From: Carboxylicivirga mesophila | Lineage (GTDB): Bacteria > Bacteroidota > Bacteroidia > Bacteroidales > Marinilabiliaceae | Reading direction: 5' to 3' | NCBI RefSeq assembly: GCF_018271975.1 | Contig: NZ_JAGUCN010000009.1 | Coordinates: 124,001 to 188,000 of the forward strand | DNA length: 64,000 nucleotides | Part shown: positions 35,502-44,153 of the stretch, piece by piece | Position numbering within the stretch: position 1 is the first letter of the stretch | How the letters are laid out: each line of letters opens with the position of its first letter | Position numbers and translations under genes: made by a program | Notes under the pieces: generated by a model | The model's input: only the letters and a program-made list of their open reading frames with translations | What the model was told of the DNA's origin: nothing | Database searches by the model: none

Positions 35502-35981
35502 TTATAATGTCTTTTCTTTCAGACCCGGCATAAACAAGGATAAAGCATTGATGACATCCGATTTGGATACCCCTTCGCGGCTAATCAGCAAAATACTGTC
35601 GTCGCCCGCAATGGTCCCCAATATTTCGTAAGGGCCGTGACTGTCAATTACCGAAGCAATGCCATTGGCAAAGCCTGGTCGCGTTTTCATGATGGCCAAA
35701 TGCCCTGAAAACTCAATTGACTCTACACCACTTACCGGAAACTCTTCCTGCTTAACCTGTTCTTCCTGCTTTTGTGCCGACTCCGGCACCACGTATTTAT
35801 AGCCGGTTTCAGCATCAGGCACCTTGGCCACTTTCAGGTACTTTAAGTCTCGCGACAAAGTTGCCTGTGTTATTTTATATCCTTCTGCTTCGAGCAATAC
35901 CACCAGCTCTTCCTGCGAACTCACTTTTCGCGAACTGATAATTTGCTTGATAGCCATTAATCGTTGTGCTTTAATTTTCAT
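35502..35981 (-). CDS. argR: Arginine repressor ArgR
   Basis: ArgR binds DNA as a hexamer when arginine is present. The start at 35981 (MKIKAQRLM) is chosen because a longer frame from 36029 would run through the promoter and operator; the product is then 159 residues, the family length. The N-terminal winged helix has EELVVLLEAEGYKITQATLSRDLKYL, with the Ser-Arg recognition pair. The C-terminal domain has GTIAGDDSILLI, the arginine-binding Asp pair. It heads the arginine operon and is divergent from carB. A palindrome and promoter lie 20-75 nt upstream, consistent with self-control. Confidence 0.95.
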   Translation of the reverse strand: MKIKAQRLMAIKQIISSRKVSSQEELVVLLEAEGYKITQATLSRDLKYLKVAKVPDAETGYKYVVPESAQKQEEQVKQEEFPVSGVESIEFSGHLAIMKTRPGFANGIASVIDSHGPYEILGTIAGDDSILLISREGVSKSDVINALSLFMPGLKEKTL

Positions 35982-36003
35982 TTGGTTCTTCTTCTTTGTT
36001 GAT

Positions 36004-36017
36004 TGTATATTTATACA
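36004..36017. promoter_or_regulatory. ArgR-box-like palindrome at the argR start
   Basis: TGTATA-TT-TATACA has perfect 6-bp arms. It lies between the argR -7 element and ATG, at or just after the predicted start of transcription, where a bound repressor would block. AT-rich palindromes of this general type are typical ARG boxes; the exact Bacteroidota consensus is not asserted. Confidence 0.5.
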
Positions 36018-36026
36018 TCGACGATG

Positions 36027-36056
36027 CAAATTTATTCAATAATTATAAATTTCAAA
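36027..36056 (-). promoter_or_regulatory. Promoter for argR and the arginine operon
   Basis: On the minus strand TTTG (36053-36056), an 18-nt spacer and TAAATTTG (36027-36034) match the Bacteroidota promoter. Transcription would start near 36020, next to the ArgR-like palindrome. Confidence 0.55.
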
Positions 36057-36065
36057 GCTGTTTTT

Positions 36066-36463
36066 TGCAAAAAATATGTATTTTTGCACGACAATAATTT
36101 CAAAAACGCATAAAACAACAGTTGCGAGTGACATTATTTAGTGTAAACATACGCTTATCAGACCACACTCATCAAGGGTTAGCACTTCTGTTTCTCATTC
36201 CTTTTTCATTTTTTCAATCGCTATTGGTTTTAATCAAAACCAGGCAATCAGCATGTATAAAAATGAAAAACAACAACACAGCAAACAGCACAAGTGCTTA
36301 TTTAAACCTCAAAAACTGTATAATTATAGACAAAAGATGTTAAAATTCAGTCGTAAAATAGCGTCTTTGCATTTGCTTATTGTCGATGATGTTTTGAACT
36401 TGCTATTTATAAAGGCAGGTTTTATTGTATCGGAAAATAGAAAACAATAATAATAGAAATAAG
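36066..36463 (+). promoter_or_regulatory. Long divergent carB leader with promoter and operator candidates
   Basis: This stretch upstream of carB has no firm gene. It holds a near-palindrome with 8-bp arms (36066-36088, TGCAAAAA...TTTTTGCA) that contains TATTTTTG, a TAnnTTTG match, at 36079-36086. A 7-bp hairpin follows near 36223-36240. A weaker ArgR-like box TGTATAATTATAGA lies at 36317-36330. A start near 36093 would give a leader of about 370 nt. Short plus-strand frames exist (26 codons at 36263-36343; 65 codons at 36253-36450) but lack a run of regulatory codons. Confidence 0.35.
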
Positions 36464-39400
36464 ATGAAGAAGAACGTCAAAAAGGTAGTAGTTCTGGGCT
36501 CTGGTGCGCTCAAGATTGGAGAAGCCGGCGAATTTGATTACTCAGGTTCACAGGCACTCAAAGCACTCAAGGAGGAAGGCATCGAAACGGTTTTAATTAA
36601 CCCTAACATTGCCACTGTCCAAACTTCTGAAGGCATCGCAGATAAAATTTATTATCTGCCTGTAACACCATACTTTGTTGAGCAGGTTATTAAGAAAGAA
36701 AGTCCCGAAGGTATTCTTTTGGCGTTTGGAGGACAGACAGCACTAAACTGTGGTACGGCGCTTTACGAGGCCGGCACACTTGCTAAGTACAATGTGGAGG
36801 TGCTGGGTACGCCTGTTCAGGCCATCATCAACACCGAAGACCGTGAGATTTTTGCCAACCAGCTGAAGCAAATTAACGTTAAAACACCGGTTAGTATTGC
36901 AGTAACCTCAGTAGAAGAAGCGGTTGAAGCATCTAAAAAAATTGGCTTCCCTATTATTGTACGTGCGGCCTATACTCTTGGTGGAATGGGTTCGGGCTTC
37001 TGTCACTCAACTGAAGAATTGATTGAGCGTGCTGAAAATGCCTTCTCTTATTCGAACCAGATATTGGTTGAAGAATCGCTGAAAGGCTGGAAAGAGGTGG
37101 AGTACGAAGTGGTGCGTGATGCTTACAACAACTGTATCACCGTTTGTAACATGGAAAACTTCGACCCGCTGGGTATCCACACTGGTGAGTCGATTGTGGT
37201 AGCGCCATCTCAAACCCTTTCTAATGCCGAATACCACAAGCTGCGTGAGCTGGCCATCAAGATTATCCGCCACATTGGTATTGTGGGTGAATGTAACGTA
37301 CAGTATGCGCTGGACCCTTACTCGGAAGATTACCGGGTTATTGAGGTAAATGCGCGTCTGTCACGCTCATCGGCCCTGGCCTCAAAGGCAACCGGTTATC
37401 CGCTGGCATTTATTGCTGCAAAGCTGGGACTGGGTTACAGCCTGCACGAACTGAAGAACTCAGTTACCAAAACCACAACCGCCTTCTTTGAGCCTGCACT
37501 GGACTATATCGTATGTAAGATTCCTCGTTGGGACTTAGGTAAGTTTACAGGCGTATCAAAAGAGATTGGCTCAAGCATGAAGTCGGTGGGTGAAATCATG
37601 GCCATCGGTCGCAACTTTGAAGAAGCTATCCAGAAAGGATTACGTATGGTTGGACAAGGCATGCACGGCTTTGTGGGTAACCAGCCATTTTCGAAGGATA
37701 TCAAGAAAGAACTGGAAGAACCAACTGATCAGCGTGTATTTGCCATTGCCGAAGCCTTACAGAATGGCGCAACAGTAGATGAGATACACGAACTGACACG
37801 CATTGATAAATGGTTCCTTGAAAAACTGAAGAACATATCGGACCATGCCAATGTACTTGAAAAGCACGATGCTTTAGACAAATTACCTGAGGATGCCCTG
37901 CTGGATGCCAAAAAGATGGGATTCTCCGATTTCCAGGTGGCGCGCTTAGTGCTTAAGTCAGAAAACATGGAAGAGGGTCTGCTAAAAGTTCGTGACTTCC
38001 GTAAAGCCAATGGCATATTGCCTGTGGTGAAGCAGATTGATACCATGGCTGGTGAGTTCCCGGCAAAAATCAACTATTTATACCTGACATATAGTGGTGC
38101 AACACACGATATCGACTACGAAAAAGATGGTCAATCAGTAGTGGTATTAGGTTCAGGCGCCTATCGCATTGGTTCATCGGTAGAATTTGACTGGTGTAGT
38201 GTAAATGCACTGAATACCATTAACAAGCAAGAGAATCATCGCTCGGTGATGATCAACTATAACCCTGAGACAGTGAGTACCGACTATGATATGTGCGATC
38301 GTCTGTACTTTGATGAGTTAACTCAGGAGCGCGTACTCGATATCATCGACCTGGAAACACCTAAGGGAGTAATTGTTTCGGTAGGTGGTCAGATACCTAA
38401 CAATCTGGCCATGAAACTACATCGTCAGCAAGTACCAATTTTAGGAACATCGCCAGAAGATATTGACCGTGCCGAAAACCGTCAGAAATTCTCAAGCCTG
38501 TTGGACGAGCTTGGGGTTGACCAGCCACGCTGGAGCGAGCTGACATCCATTGAGGACATTTTCACCTTTGTGGATGAAGTAGGCTTCCCGGTATTGGTGC
38601 GTCCTTCATACGTGCTTTCGGGTGCAGCCATGAACGTGGTATCGAACAAAGACGAATTGGAGCATTTCTTAACACTGGCCGCCAACGTTTCGAAAGAGTT
38701 CCCGGTAGTAGTTTCGGAATTCATCGAGCAAGCCAAGGAGATTGAAGTAGATGCTGTAGCCAACAACGGCGAAGTAGTTGGATATGCCATCAGTGAGCAC
38801 ATTGAGTTTGCCGGTGTGCACTCGGGCGATGCCACCATCGTATTCCCGCCACAGAAACTGTATGTGGAAACTATCCGTCGTGTGAAGAAGATTGCCCGAC
38901 AGATTGCCAAAGGTCTGAACATCACAGGTCCTTTCAACATGCAGCTACTGGCCAAGGATAACGATATTAAAGTGATTGAGTGTAACCTGCGTGCATCACG
39001 TAGTTTCCCATTCGTATCAAAAGTACTGAAGGTGAACCTGATTGACCTGGCTACACGTGCCATGTTAGGCCTGCCGGTTGAGAAGCTTACAAAGAGTTCG
39101 TTTGAACTGGATTATGTGGGTATCAAAGCGCCTCAGTTCTCATTTGCCCGTTTGGCCAAAGCCGACCCGGTATTAGGCGTTGACATGTCATCAACCGGTG
39201 AGGTGGGCTGTATTGGCGAGAGCTATTACGATGCGGTTCTGCAGTCGATGCTGGCAGTAGGTTACCGCATCCCTGAGAAGAATATCCTAATATCATCGGG
39301 GCCTGCCCGCTCAAAACTGGAATTGCTGCAAAGTGCCCGTATGCTGAAAGAGCGTGGCTACAACCTGTTTGCTACCGGTGGAACGCATAAGTTCTTCGCT

Positions 39401-39679
39401 GAGAATGGCGTGGAAACAACCTTACTTCACTGGCCAAGTGAGAATAAACAGCCAAACACGGTGGATTACATCCGTGAGAAGAAGATTGATTTTGTGATTA
39501 ACATTCCGAAGAACCTAAGTAAGGATGAGTTAAAGAATGGCTACTCTATTCGACGCGATGCCATTGACTTTAACATTCCGTTGATTACCAATGCCCGCCT
39601 GGCAAGTGCCTTTATTTATTCATTCTGTAAGCTGGATATGGATAAAATAAGCATTAAGCACTGGGGAGAGTATAAATAA
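36464..39679 (+). CDS. carB: Carbamoyl-phosphate synthase large subunit
   Basis: CarB makes carbamoyl phosphate from bicarbonate, ammonia delivered by CarA, and two ATP. The start at 36464 (MKKNVKKVVVLGSG) is preferred to the Met 13 codons upstream because it gives the normal N terminus and a length of 1071 residues. Two homologous halves are visible: VVVLGSGALKIGEAGEFDYSG at the start and VVVLGSGAYRIGSSVEFDW in the middle, each followed by an ATP-grasp domain. The last ~130 residues are the MGS-like allosteric domain (ISSGPARSKLELL to the end), usual site of control by UMP and ornithine. It is divergent from argR and ends in its own terminator. Confidence 0.98.
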   Translation: MKKNVKKVVVLGSGALKIGEAGEFDYSGSQALKALKEEGIETVLINPNIATVQTSEGIADKIYYLPVTPYFVEQVIKKESPEGILLAFGGQTALNCGTALYEAGTLAKYNVEVLGTPVQAIINTEDREIFANQLKQINVKTPVSIAVTSVEEAVEASKKIGFPIIVRAAYTLGGMGSGFCHSTEELIERAENAFSYSNQILVEESLKGWKEVEYEVVRDAYNNCITVCNMENFDPLGIHTGESIVVAPSQTLSNAEYHKLRELAIKIIRHIGIVGECNVQYALDPYSEDYRVIEVNARLSRSSALASKATGYPLAFIAAKLGLGYSLHELKNSVTKTTTAFFEPALDYIVCKIPRWDLGKFTGVSKEIGSSMKSVGEIMAIGRNFEEAIQKGLRMVGQGMHGFVGNQPFSKDIKKELEEPTDQRVFAIAEALQNGATVDEIHELTRIDKWFLEKLKNISDHANVLEKHDALDKLPEDALLDAKKMGFSDFQVARLVLKSENMEEGLLKVRDFRKANGILPVVKQIDTMAGEFPAKINYLYLTYSGATHDIDYEKDGQSVVVLGSGAYRIGSSVEFDWCSVNALNTINKQENHRSVMINYNPETVSTDYDMCDRLYFDELTQERVLDIIDLETPKGVIVSVGGQIPNNLAMKLHRQQVPILGTSPEDIDRAENRQKFSSLLDELGVDQPRWSELTSIEDIFTFVDEVGFPVLVRPSYVLSGAAMNVVSNKDELEHFLTLAANVSKEFPVVVSEFIEQAKEIEVDAVANNGEVVGYAISEHIEFAGVHSGDATIVFPPQKLYVETIRRVKKIARQIAKGLNITGPFNMQLLAKDNDIKVIECNLRASRSFPFVSKVLKVNLIDLATRAMLGLPVEKLTKSSFELDYVGIKAPQFSFARLAKADPVLGVDMSSTGEVGCIGESYYDAVLQSMLAVGYRIPEKNILISSGPARSKLELLQSARMLKERGYNLFATGGTHKFFAENGVETTLLHWPSENKQPNTVDYIREKKIDFVINIPKNLSKDELKNGYSIRRDAIDFNIPLITNARLASAFIYSFCKLDMDKISIKHWGEYK

Positions 39680-39765
39680 AAATAGGCAGAAGTTAACAGG
39701 CAGTAGTCAGTAGTGACTGGCAGCTTGCTTACAATAGACTTATAGAACTTAGACGCTTAGATAAT

Positions 39766-39795
39766 AGCCCTGCATCGGTGGATGTGGGGCTTTTT
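39766..39795 (+). terminator. Intrinsic terminator after carB
   Basis: An 11-bp stem with two G-U pairs (about 39766-39776 with 39781-39791) and T5 lie about 87 nt past the carB stop. Confidence 0.7.
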
Positions 39796-39845
39796 AAATC
39801 TTAACACAGAGGCACGGACGCGCAGAGTTTTTTTATATAACGTTA

Positions 39846-40080
39846 ATCAATGCTTCCCTGGGGAAGCTGTCTGAAAGACTGAAGAGGAGCTTTAAGGCCA
39901 AAGTAATTTGTCCGTAGCCCGTTAAATCCCCCATCGCCTGCGGCACTTCCCCAAGGGGAAGATGGGCCCGTTATCGTTTCCCGGCGAGCATTTTGGCAAA
40001 AAATGTGCATCTGACTTCTCTCAGAGTCCAAGCTGGCACGAAAATGTACGCCTGACGCGGTCGGCTAGCCATTTTGGCAA
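39846..40080. repeat. REP-like palindromic and direct repeats
   Basis: The 484-bp gap between carB and the amylase gene contains non-coding repeats. Two short palindromes, GCTTCCC-TG-GGGAAGC (39852-39867) and CTTCCCC-AA-GGGGAAG (39946-39961), resemble each other; the second is enclosed by CCCATC/GATGGG arms (39930-39935, 39961-39966). From 39988 on there is a related pair of units: ATTTTGGCAAAAAATGTGCA then CTGAC, and GGCACGAAAATGTACG then CCTGAC, with a third partial ATTTTGGCAAAC at about 40071. GC content is above the flanks. Such blocks are typical of dispersed REP elements. Confidence 0.55.
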
Positions 40081-40082
40081 AC

Positions 40083-40119
40083 AAAACCCCAACACCATCA
40101 AATAGCAATGGCATTGGGG
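40083..40119 (-). terminator. Intrinsic terminator after the amylase gene
   Basis: A 12-bp stem with two G-U pairs (40087-40098 with 40108-40119) is followed on the minus strand by TTTTGTTT. It is about 45 nt past the stop at 40164. Confidence 0.65.
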
Positions 40120-40163
40120 CTTAATATCAAATGCGTTATCCGCATTTCGACAGTCAAATAGCT

Positions 40164-42032
40164 TTACTTCTTAATCTCCACCAATAAAAATGAACGGGGA
40201 CCTACATTAACCGTCTCACCAGCCAGCGACACCTTGTTGCCACTGATTACATCCGTTCCTTGTGTTGCTGCACCAATCACCTCATCTTTAAAAGGTACAA
40301 TGTTCACATCTTTGGCCTCAGGGTTCTTATTCATCACCAACATTACCACCGATTCATCATCGTAGCGGAACAAAGTATATAGCCCGTTAGCATGTGTGGG
40401 TGCAAAATGCTTTAAGCATCCATTATGTACTGCACTGGAAGTTTTTCGCCAGTTAAACAATACTTTAGTAAACTGTTGTGCTTCTTTCTGGTCAGCCGTC
40501 AGCCCTTCACCTGTAAAAGCATTGGCAGTATGGTCAGCCCATCCGCCCGGATACTCAGCACGAATTTCACCATGTGAATCGGAGTTAGGATTGGTCATGA
40601 GAATCTCAGTACCATAATATATTTGCGGGATACCTCTTGTAACCGCAATATAGGCCATACCCATTTTGAATAGGTCGAAGTCCTCATTGATTTGGGTATA
40701 GAAACGGCTCATATCATGGTTATCGGGGAATATCACCAACTGCGACGGGTCGGCATACAGATGGTCATTGGCCAGCATGCCATATAGCTTCGGCAGTCCC
40801 TGTCCCCACTGGCTATCATCCTCATTCAAGGCCTTCACCAAAGCATCCTGTAACGGAAAATCGAACACACCCGGCATGTATGACACATAGCCATCAGGAT
40901 TGTGCTTGCCCTTTTGCCAATACGAAACAATGGCCGGATTAGAACTCCACTCCTCACCCACAATGTTAAAGTTTGGATATTCAGTCATCACACGTCGGGT
41001 CCATTCGCTCATAAAATCTTTATCCGGATAGGGGTAGGTATCCATGCGGATGCCATCCAAATCGGCATACTCAATCCACCAGATGGTGTTGTAGATAAGG
41101 TAATCAGCCATTAGAGGATTACGCTGATTGAGGTCGGGCATCGACTCCACAAACCAGCCATCGGCATGGTTGCGCTTATCGTAATCCGACGCGTACGGGT
41201 CCATATTGGTTTCGCGCAGGTGAGTGGTTACTTGCCAGCCATCCTGGAAATTCAACCAGTCGTCGGTAGGCAGGTCCTTCATCCACCAGTGCTCCGAACC
41301 ACAGTGGTTCATAATCATGTCAATCACCAGTTTCATATCGCGCTTCTTCAGCTCTTCTGATAATTTCAAATAATCTTCATTACTACCATGTCGTGCATCG
41401 GTCTCATAAAAATCGGTTATGGCATAGCCGTGGTAAGAACCCTCTGGCATATCGTTCTCCATCACCGGGTTCAGCCACAAAGCAGTATAGCCCATGTCTT
41501 CGATATAGTCGAGATGATTGATAATCCCGGCCAAATCGCCACCATGACGACCAAAATCATCTGAACGATCCAAACCTTCTTTCATCTCGGCCACTTCATC
41601 GTTGGATGGATCGCCATTTACAAAGCGATCTGGCGTAATCAGGTACATCACATCCGAGGTTGTGTAGCCCTGTCGCATGGCCGAACCATCGCGGCGCTGC
41701 TTCAGTTCATAGCGATAGCTTAGCTGTGTCTTGTTCTTCTTTTTGAAGGCAATATCAAAGGCGCCCGGCTGAACACTTTTATCAATTTTCAGGTAGAGGA
41801 ACAGGTAGTTGGGCGATTTCACCTGCACGGTGCGCTCCAAACTCACGCCTTCGTAATCAATACTTGGTCGCAGCTCCGAAATATTTTCGCCATACACCAA
41901 TAGCTGTAGGTTTTCATCTTCCATACCGGCCCACCAGAAGGCAGGTTCGAGGCGATCAATTTTATAGGCTGCTGAACTGGCAATGCCAACGAACAGCAGC
42001 ATTGCAAATGATAAAATAAGATGTTTCTTCAT
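40164..42032 (-). CDS. Periplasmic GH13 alpha-amylase (cyclomaltodextrinase/neopullulanase type)
   Basis: The enzyme would hydrolyse alpha-1,4-glucans or cyclodextrins taken into the periplasm. The start at 42032 (MKKHLILSF) places a signal peptide first, with cleavage near IASSAA. Residues about 25-115 form the N-terminal cyclomaltodextrinase-type domain. The barrel has VIDMIMNHCG (region I), LDGIRMDTYPY (region II with the nucleophile Asp), GEEW (acid/base Glu) and FPDNHDMSRF (third Asp). A C-terminal beta domain ends at SFLLVEIKK. No susC/susD pair lies nearby, so it is not in a complete utilisation locus here. The last promoter-like region, 42033-42350, is shared with the divergent kinase. 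Confidence 0.92.
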   Translation of the reverse strand: MKKHLILSFAMLLFVGIASSAAYKIDRLEPAFWWAGMEDENLQLLVYGENISELRPSIDYEGVSLERTVQVKSPNYLFLYLKIDKSVQPGAFDIAFKKKNKTQLSYRYELKQRRDGSAMRQGYTTSDVMYLITPDRFVNGDPSNDEVAEMKEGLDRSDDFGRHGGDLAGIINHLDYIEDMGYTALWLNPVMENDMPEGSYHGYAITDFYETDARHGSNEDYLKLSEELKKRDMKLVIDMIMNHCGSEHWWMKDLPTDDWLNFQDGWQVTTHLRETNMDPYASDYDKRNHADGWFVESMPDLNQRNPLMADYLIYNTIWWIEYADLDGIRMDTYPYPDKDFMSEWTRRVMTEYPNFNIVGEEWSSNPAIVSYWQKGKHNPDGYVSYMPGVFDFPLQDALVKALNEDDSQWGQGLPKLYGMLANDHLYADPSQLVIFPDNHDMSRFYTQINEDFDLFKMGMAYIAVTRGIPQIYYGTEILMTNPNSDSHGEIRAEYPGGWADHTANAFTGEGLTADQKEAQQFTKVLFNWRKTSSAVHNGCLKHFAPTHANGLYTLFRYDDESVVMLVMNKNPEAKDVNIVPFKDEVIGAATQGTDVISGNKVSLAGETVNVGPRSFLLVEIKK

Positions 42033-42350
42033 GTTTAATGTTGTTTTAACGAGCATGTATTAAGATGCAAATTTCTTCATGAAATAACGCAATGTCAAAT
42101 GAATAGAATCCCATTACAACAATCAACTTTTAAGGACAAACGACATCAGCTTAGGGACAAAAGACGATGAGAAAGTTAGAATTTGGTGGATGAATAATGA
42201 CAGATGGCTTGAGGGTTTCATCAGATGTTAGAATTGTATAACCTGATAAATACCAAACTCGACTTCCGTCCTTCTAAACATGCTTTTTGTCCATAATTGG
42301 GGGAGCCGCATCTAATAAATATGTAATTTGCCGTCAATTATAATAATACC
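42033..42350. other. Divergent intergenic region, amylase / LytS
   Basis: About 320 nt separate the divergent amylase and lytS-like genes. No gene, terminator or clear palindrome was seen. A TGTAATTTG stretch about 25 nt upstream of the kinase start is close to, but one base short of, the TAnnTTTG element. Confidence 0.4.
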
Positions 42351-43421
42351 ATGCAGATACTCGCCAATAGTTCAACACTAATAGCCAGGATAATCAACAA
42401 TCGTTGGTTCCAGCACATCGGCTACTGGGTGGTGTTTGTGCTGTTCTTTGCCTTTGCCTGGGGAACACACGACGACAACTACCTTAAAACGCTGTGTGTT
42501 GAGCTCATCAACCTGCCCATTAAAATGGCTTTGGTTTATACGGTTATATACTACCTCTTCCCGCGCTTTCTGTTCAAAGGAAAAGTATGGTCGTTCATCA
42601 CCCTGTTTCTATTGACTCTGCTGTTGGCATCCATCTTTCAGCGCGTCAACGACAACCTGATAATTGTGGACACTTTCTTTCCCGAATGGACCAAAGAGCC
42701 TACGCTAAACATTGTGCAACTGGTGCGTGGGGCCATCAACATTAGCTCTGTGCTGGCCATTCCCATGACGGTGAAAATAATGGAATACCTCTCAAATGTG
42801 CAACAGAGGGAGCAGAATCTGGCCAAAGATAAGCTGGAGGCCGAACTGGTATTTCTGAAAAACCAGGTACAACCTCACTTTCTGTTTAATACGCTTAACA
42901 GCTTGTATTCACTTATCCTCAAGAAGTCCGATCAATCACTGGAAGTTTTGCTAAAGCTATCGGAGCTCTTGCGCTACATGTTGTATGAAACAAATGTTCC
43001 GCAGGTGGAGCTTCAAAAAGAAATTGACTGCGTAAAAAGTTATATCGAACTGGAAAAAATACGCTATGGCAACCGGGTAGATTTCAGTTTGAATATCTGG
43101 GGCGAGGTAGGCGGATACACCATTGCCCCTATGTTGATTATCCCCTTTCTGGAAAACAGTTTTAAGCACAGTACGCGTGGTTTCAACGGACAAGCCTTGA
43201 TAACTGTTGAAATGGGCTGCTCCAATGGCATGATGACCTTAAAAGTGGAGAACAGCATTCCTGCTATTACAACCCCATCTCCAGCTGCCAGTGGTATTGG
43301 CCTCAATAACGTTCAACGCCGCCTGAACCTATTGTATGACGATAGGCACGAACTGAAAATCAATTCATCGGAAGATGCCTATCTTGTAGTACTCAAACTT
43401 AAACTCAGCAAGCGACTATGA
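42351..43421 (+). CDS. LytS-type sensor histidine kinase
   Basis: This 356-residue membrane kinase belongs to the His_kinase (PF06580) family common in Bacteroidota. Four hydrophobic helices lie between about residues 20 and 145. A coiled segment leads to the phosphoacceptor His176 in NQVQPHFLFNTLNSL, and the ATPase part has PMLIIPFLENSFKHS (N box) and ASGIGLNNVQRRL. It overlaps the LytTR regulator by 4 nt (ATGA), so the pair forms one two-component system. The signal is unknown, and the 4-helix sensor has no recognised ligand domain. Confidence 0.93.
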   Translation: MQILANSSTLIARIINNRWFQHIGYWVVFVLFFAFAWGTHDDNYLKTLCVELINLPIKMALVYTVIYYLFPRFLFKGKVWSFITLFLLTLLLASIFQRVNDNLIIVDTFFPEWTKEPTLNIVQLVRGAINISSVLAIPMTVKIMEYLSNVQQREQNLAKDKLEAELVFLKNQVQPHFLFNTLNSLYSLILKKSDQSLEVLLKLSELLRYMLYETNVPQVELQKEIDCVKSYIELEKIRYGNRVDFSLNIWGEVGGYTIAPMLIIPFLENSFKHSTRGFNGQALITVEMGCSNGMMTLKVENSIPAITTPSPAASGIGLNNVQRRLNLLYDDRHELKINSSEDAYLVVLKLKLSKRL

Positions 43422-44143
43422 ATAAAGTAAGGTGTTTGATTGTGGACGACGAAGAACTGGCAGTTGATATTATTGCCGAATACATCAGTCGTATTGATAA
43501 GCTGGAGATTGCCGGCACATGCAGTAATGCCATAGAAGCCTTGCAGCTTATAAACGAGCATCCGATCGACCTGCTGTTTCTGGATATCCAGATGCCAGGA
43601 TTAACCGGTCTGGAACTCACCAAAAGCATGAGCACCAGACCGGAGATTATCTTCACAACAGCCTACACCCAATATGCGCTGGAGGGCTTTGAGCTGGAGG
43701 CGCTGGATTACCTGTTGAAGCCCATCTCCTTTGAGCGTTTTATAAAAGCTGTTAACCGATACTTTAAGCTACATCAGCAACAAGAGCTACCTAGCCACAC
43801 CGACAACAACGATTTCCGACACTCATTTATCTTTATCAAATCGGATAAGATGATGGTAAAAGTGATGTTACATGAAATCAACTACATCGAGAGCGTGCGC
43901 AACTATGTATCCATATTTTTAATTGATGGGCGTGAAGTCAAAACCCTGAACACCATCAGCAACATTGAAGAAAAGCTGCCGGCCTCTCACTTTATGCGCA
44001 TCCATCGCTCATTTATAGTATCGCTTGATAAAATAGACAGCTATATGGGCGGCAGTGTGAAAGTGGCCAGACAGACTATTCCTATCGGCCGCCATTATAA
44101 AGAGGCTTTCCGCCAGTTAATGGCAGACAGAAGCATCGACTAG
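43418..44143 (+). CDS. LytTR-family response regulator
   Basis: The 241-residue regulator has a receiver domain with the acid pair Asp10-Asp11, the phosphoacceptor Asp56 in LLFLDIQMPG, and TTAYTQYALEGFELEALDYLLKP. A LytTR DNA-binding domain (about 130-235) follows, with HEINYIESVRNYVSIFLIDGREVKTL and FMRIHRSFIVSLDKID. It is the partner of the kinase that overlaps it. Targets are not visible. Its stop is 10 nt from the stop of the convergent FecR-domain gene. Confidence 0.95.
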   Translation: MNKVRCLIVDDEELAVDIIAEYISRIDKLEIAGTCSNAIEALQLINEHPIDLLFLDIQMPGLTGLELTKSMSTRPEIIFTTAYTQYALEGFELEALDYLLKPISFERFIKAVNRYFKLHQQQELPSHTDNNDFRHSFIFIKSDKMMVKVMLHEINYIESVRNYVSIFLIDGREVKTLNTISNIEEKLPASHFMRIHRSFIVSLDKIDSYMGGSVKVARQTIPIGRHYKEAFRQLMADRSID

Positions 44144-44153
44144 AAACAAAGCC

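Noticed and set aside
36253-36450. A 65-codon frame and an overlapping 26-codon frame in the carB leader
   Set aside because: Neither has a clear ribosome site or a run of Arg or other regulatory codons, so a leader peptide is not supported.
38482-39063. A 193-codon antisense frame within carB
   Set aside because: The carB frame is a full, well-conserved enzyme, and the antisense product shows low-complexity composition typical of shadow frames.
39843-40031. A 62-codon minus-strand frame in the carB-amylase gap
   Set aside because: It runs through the REP-like repeats, has odd composition and no ribosome site, so it is a by-product of the repeat sequence.
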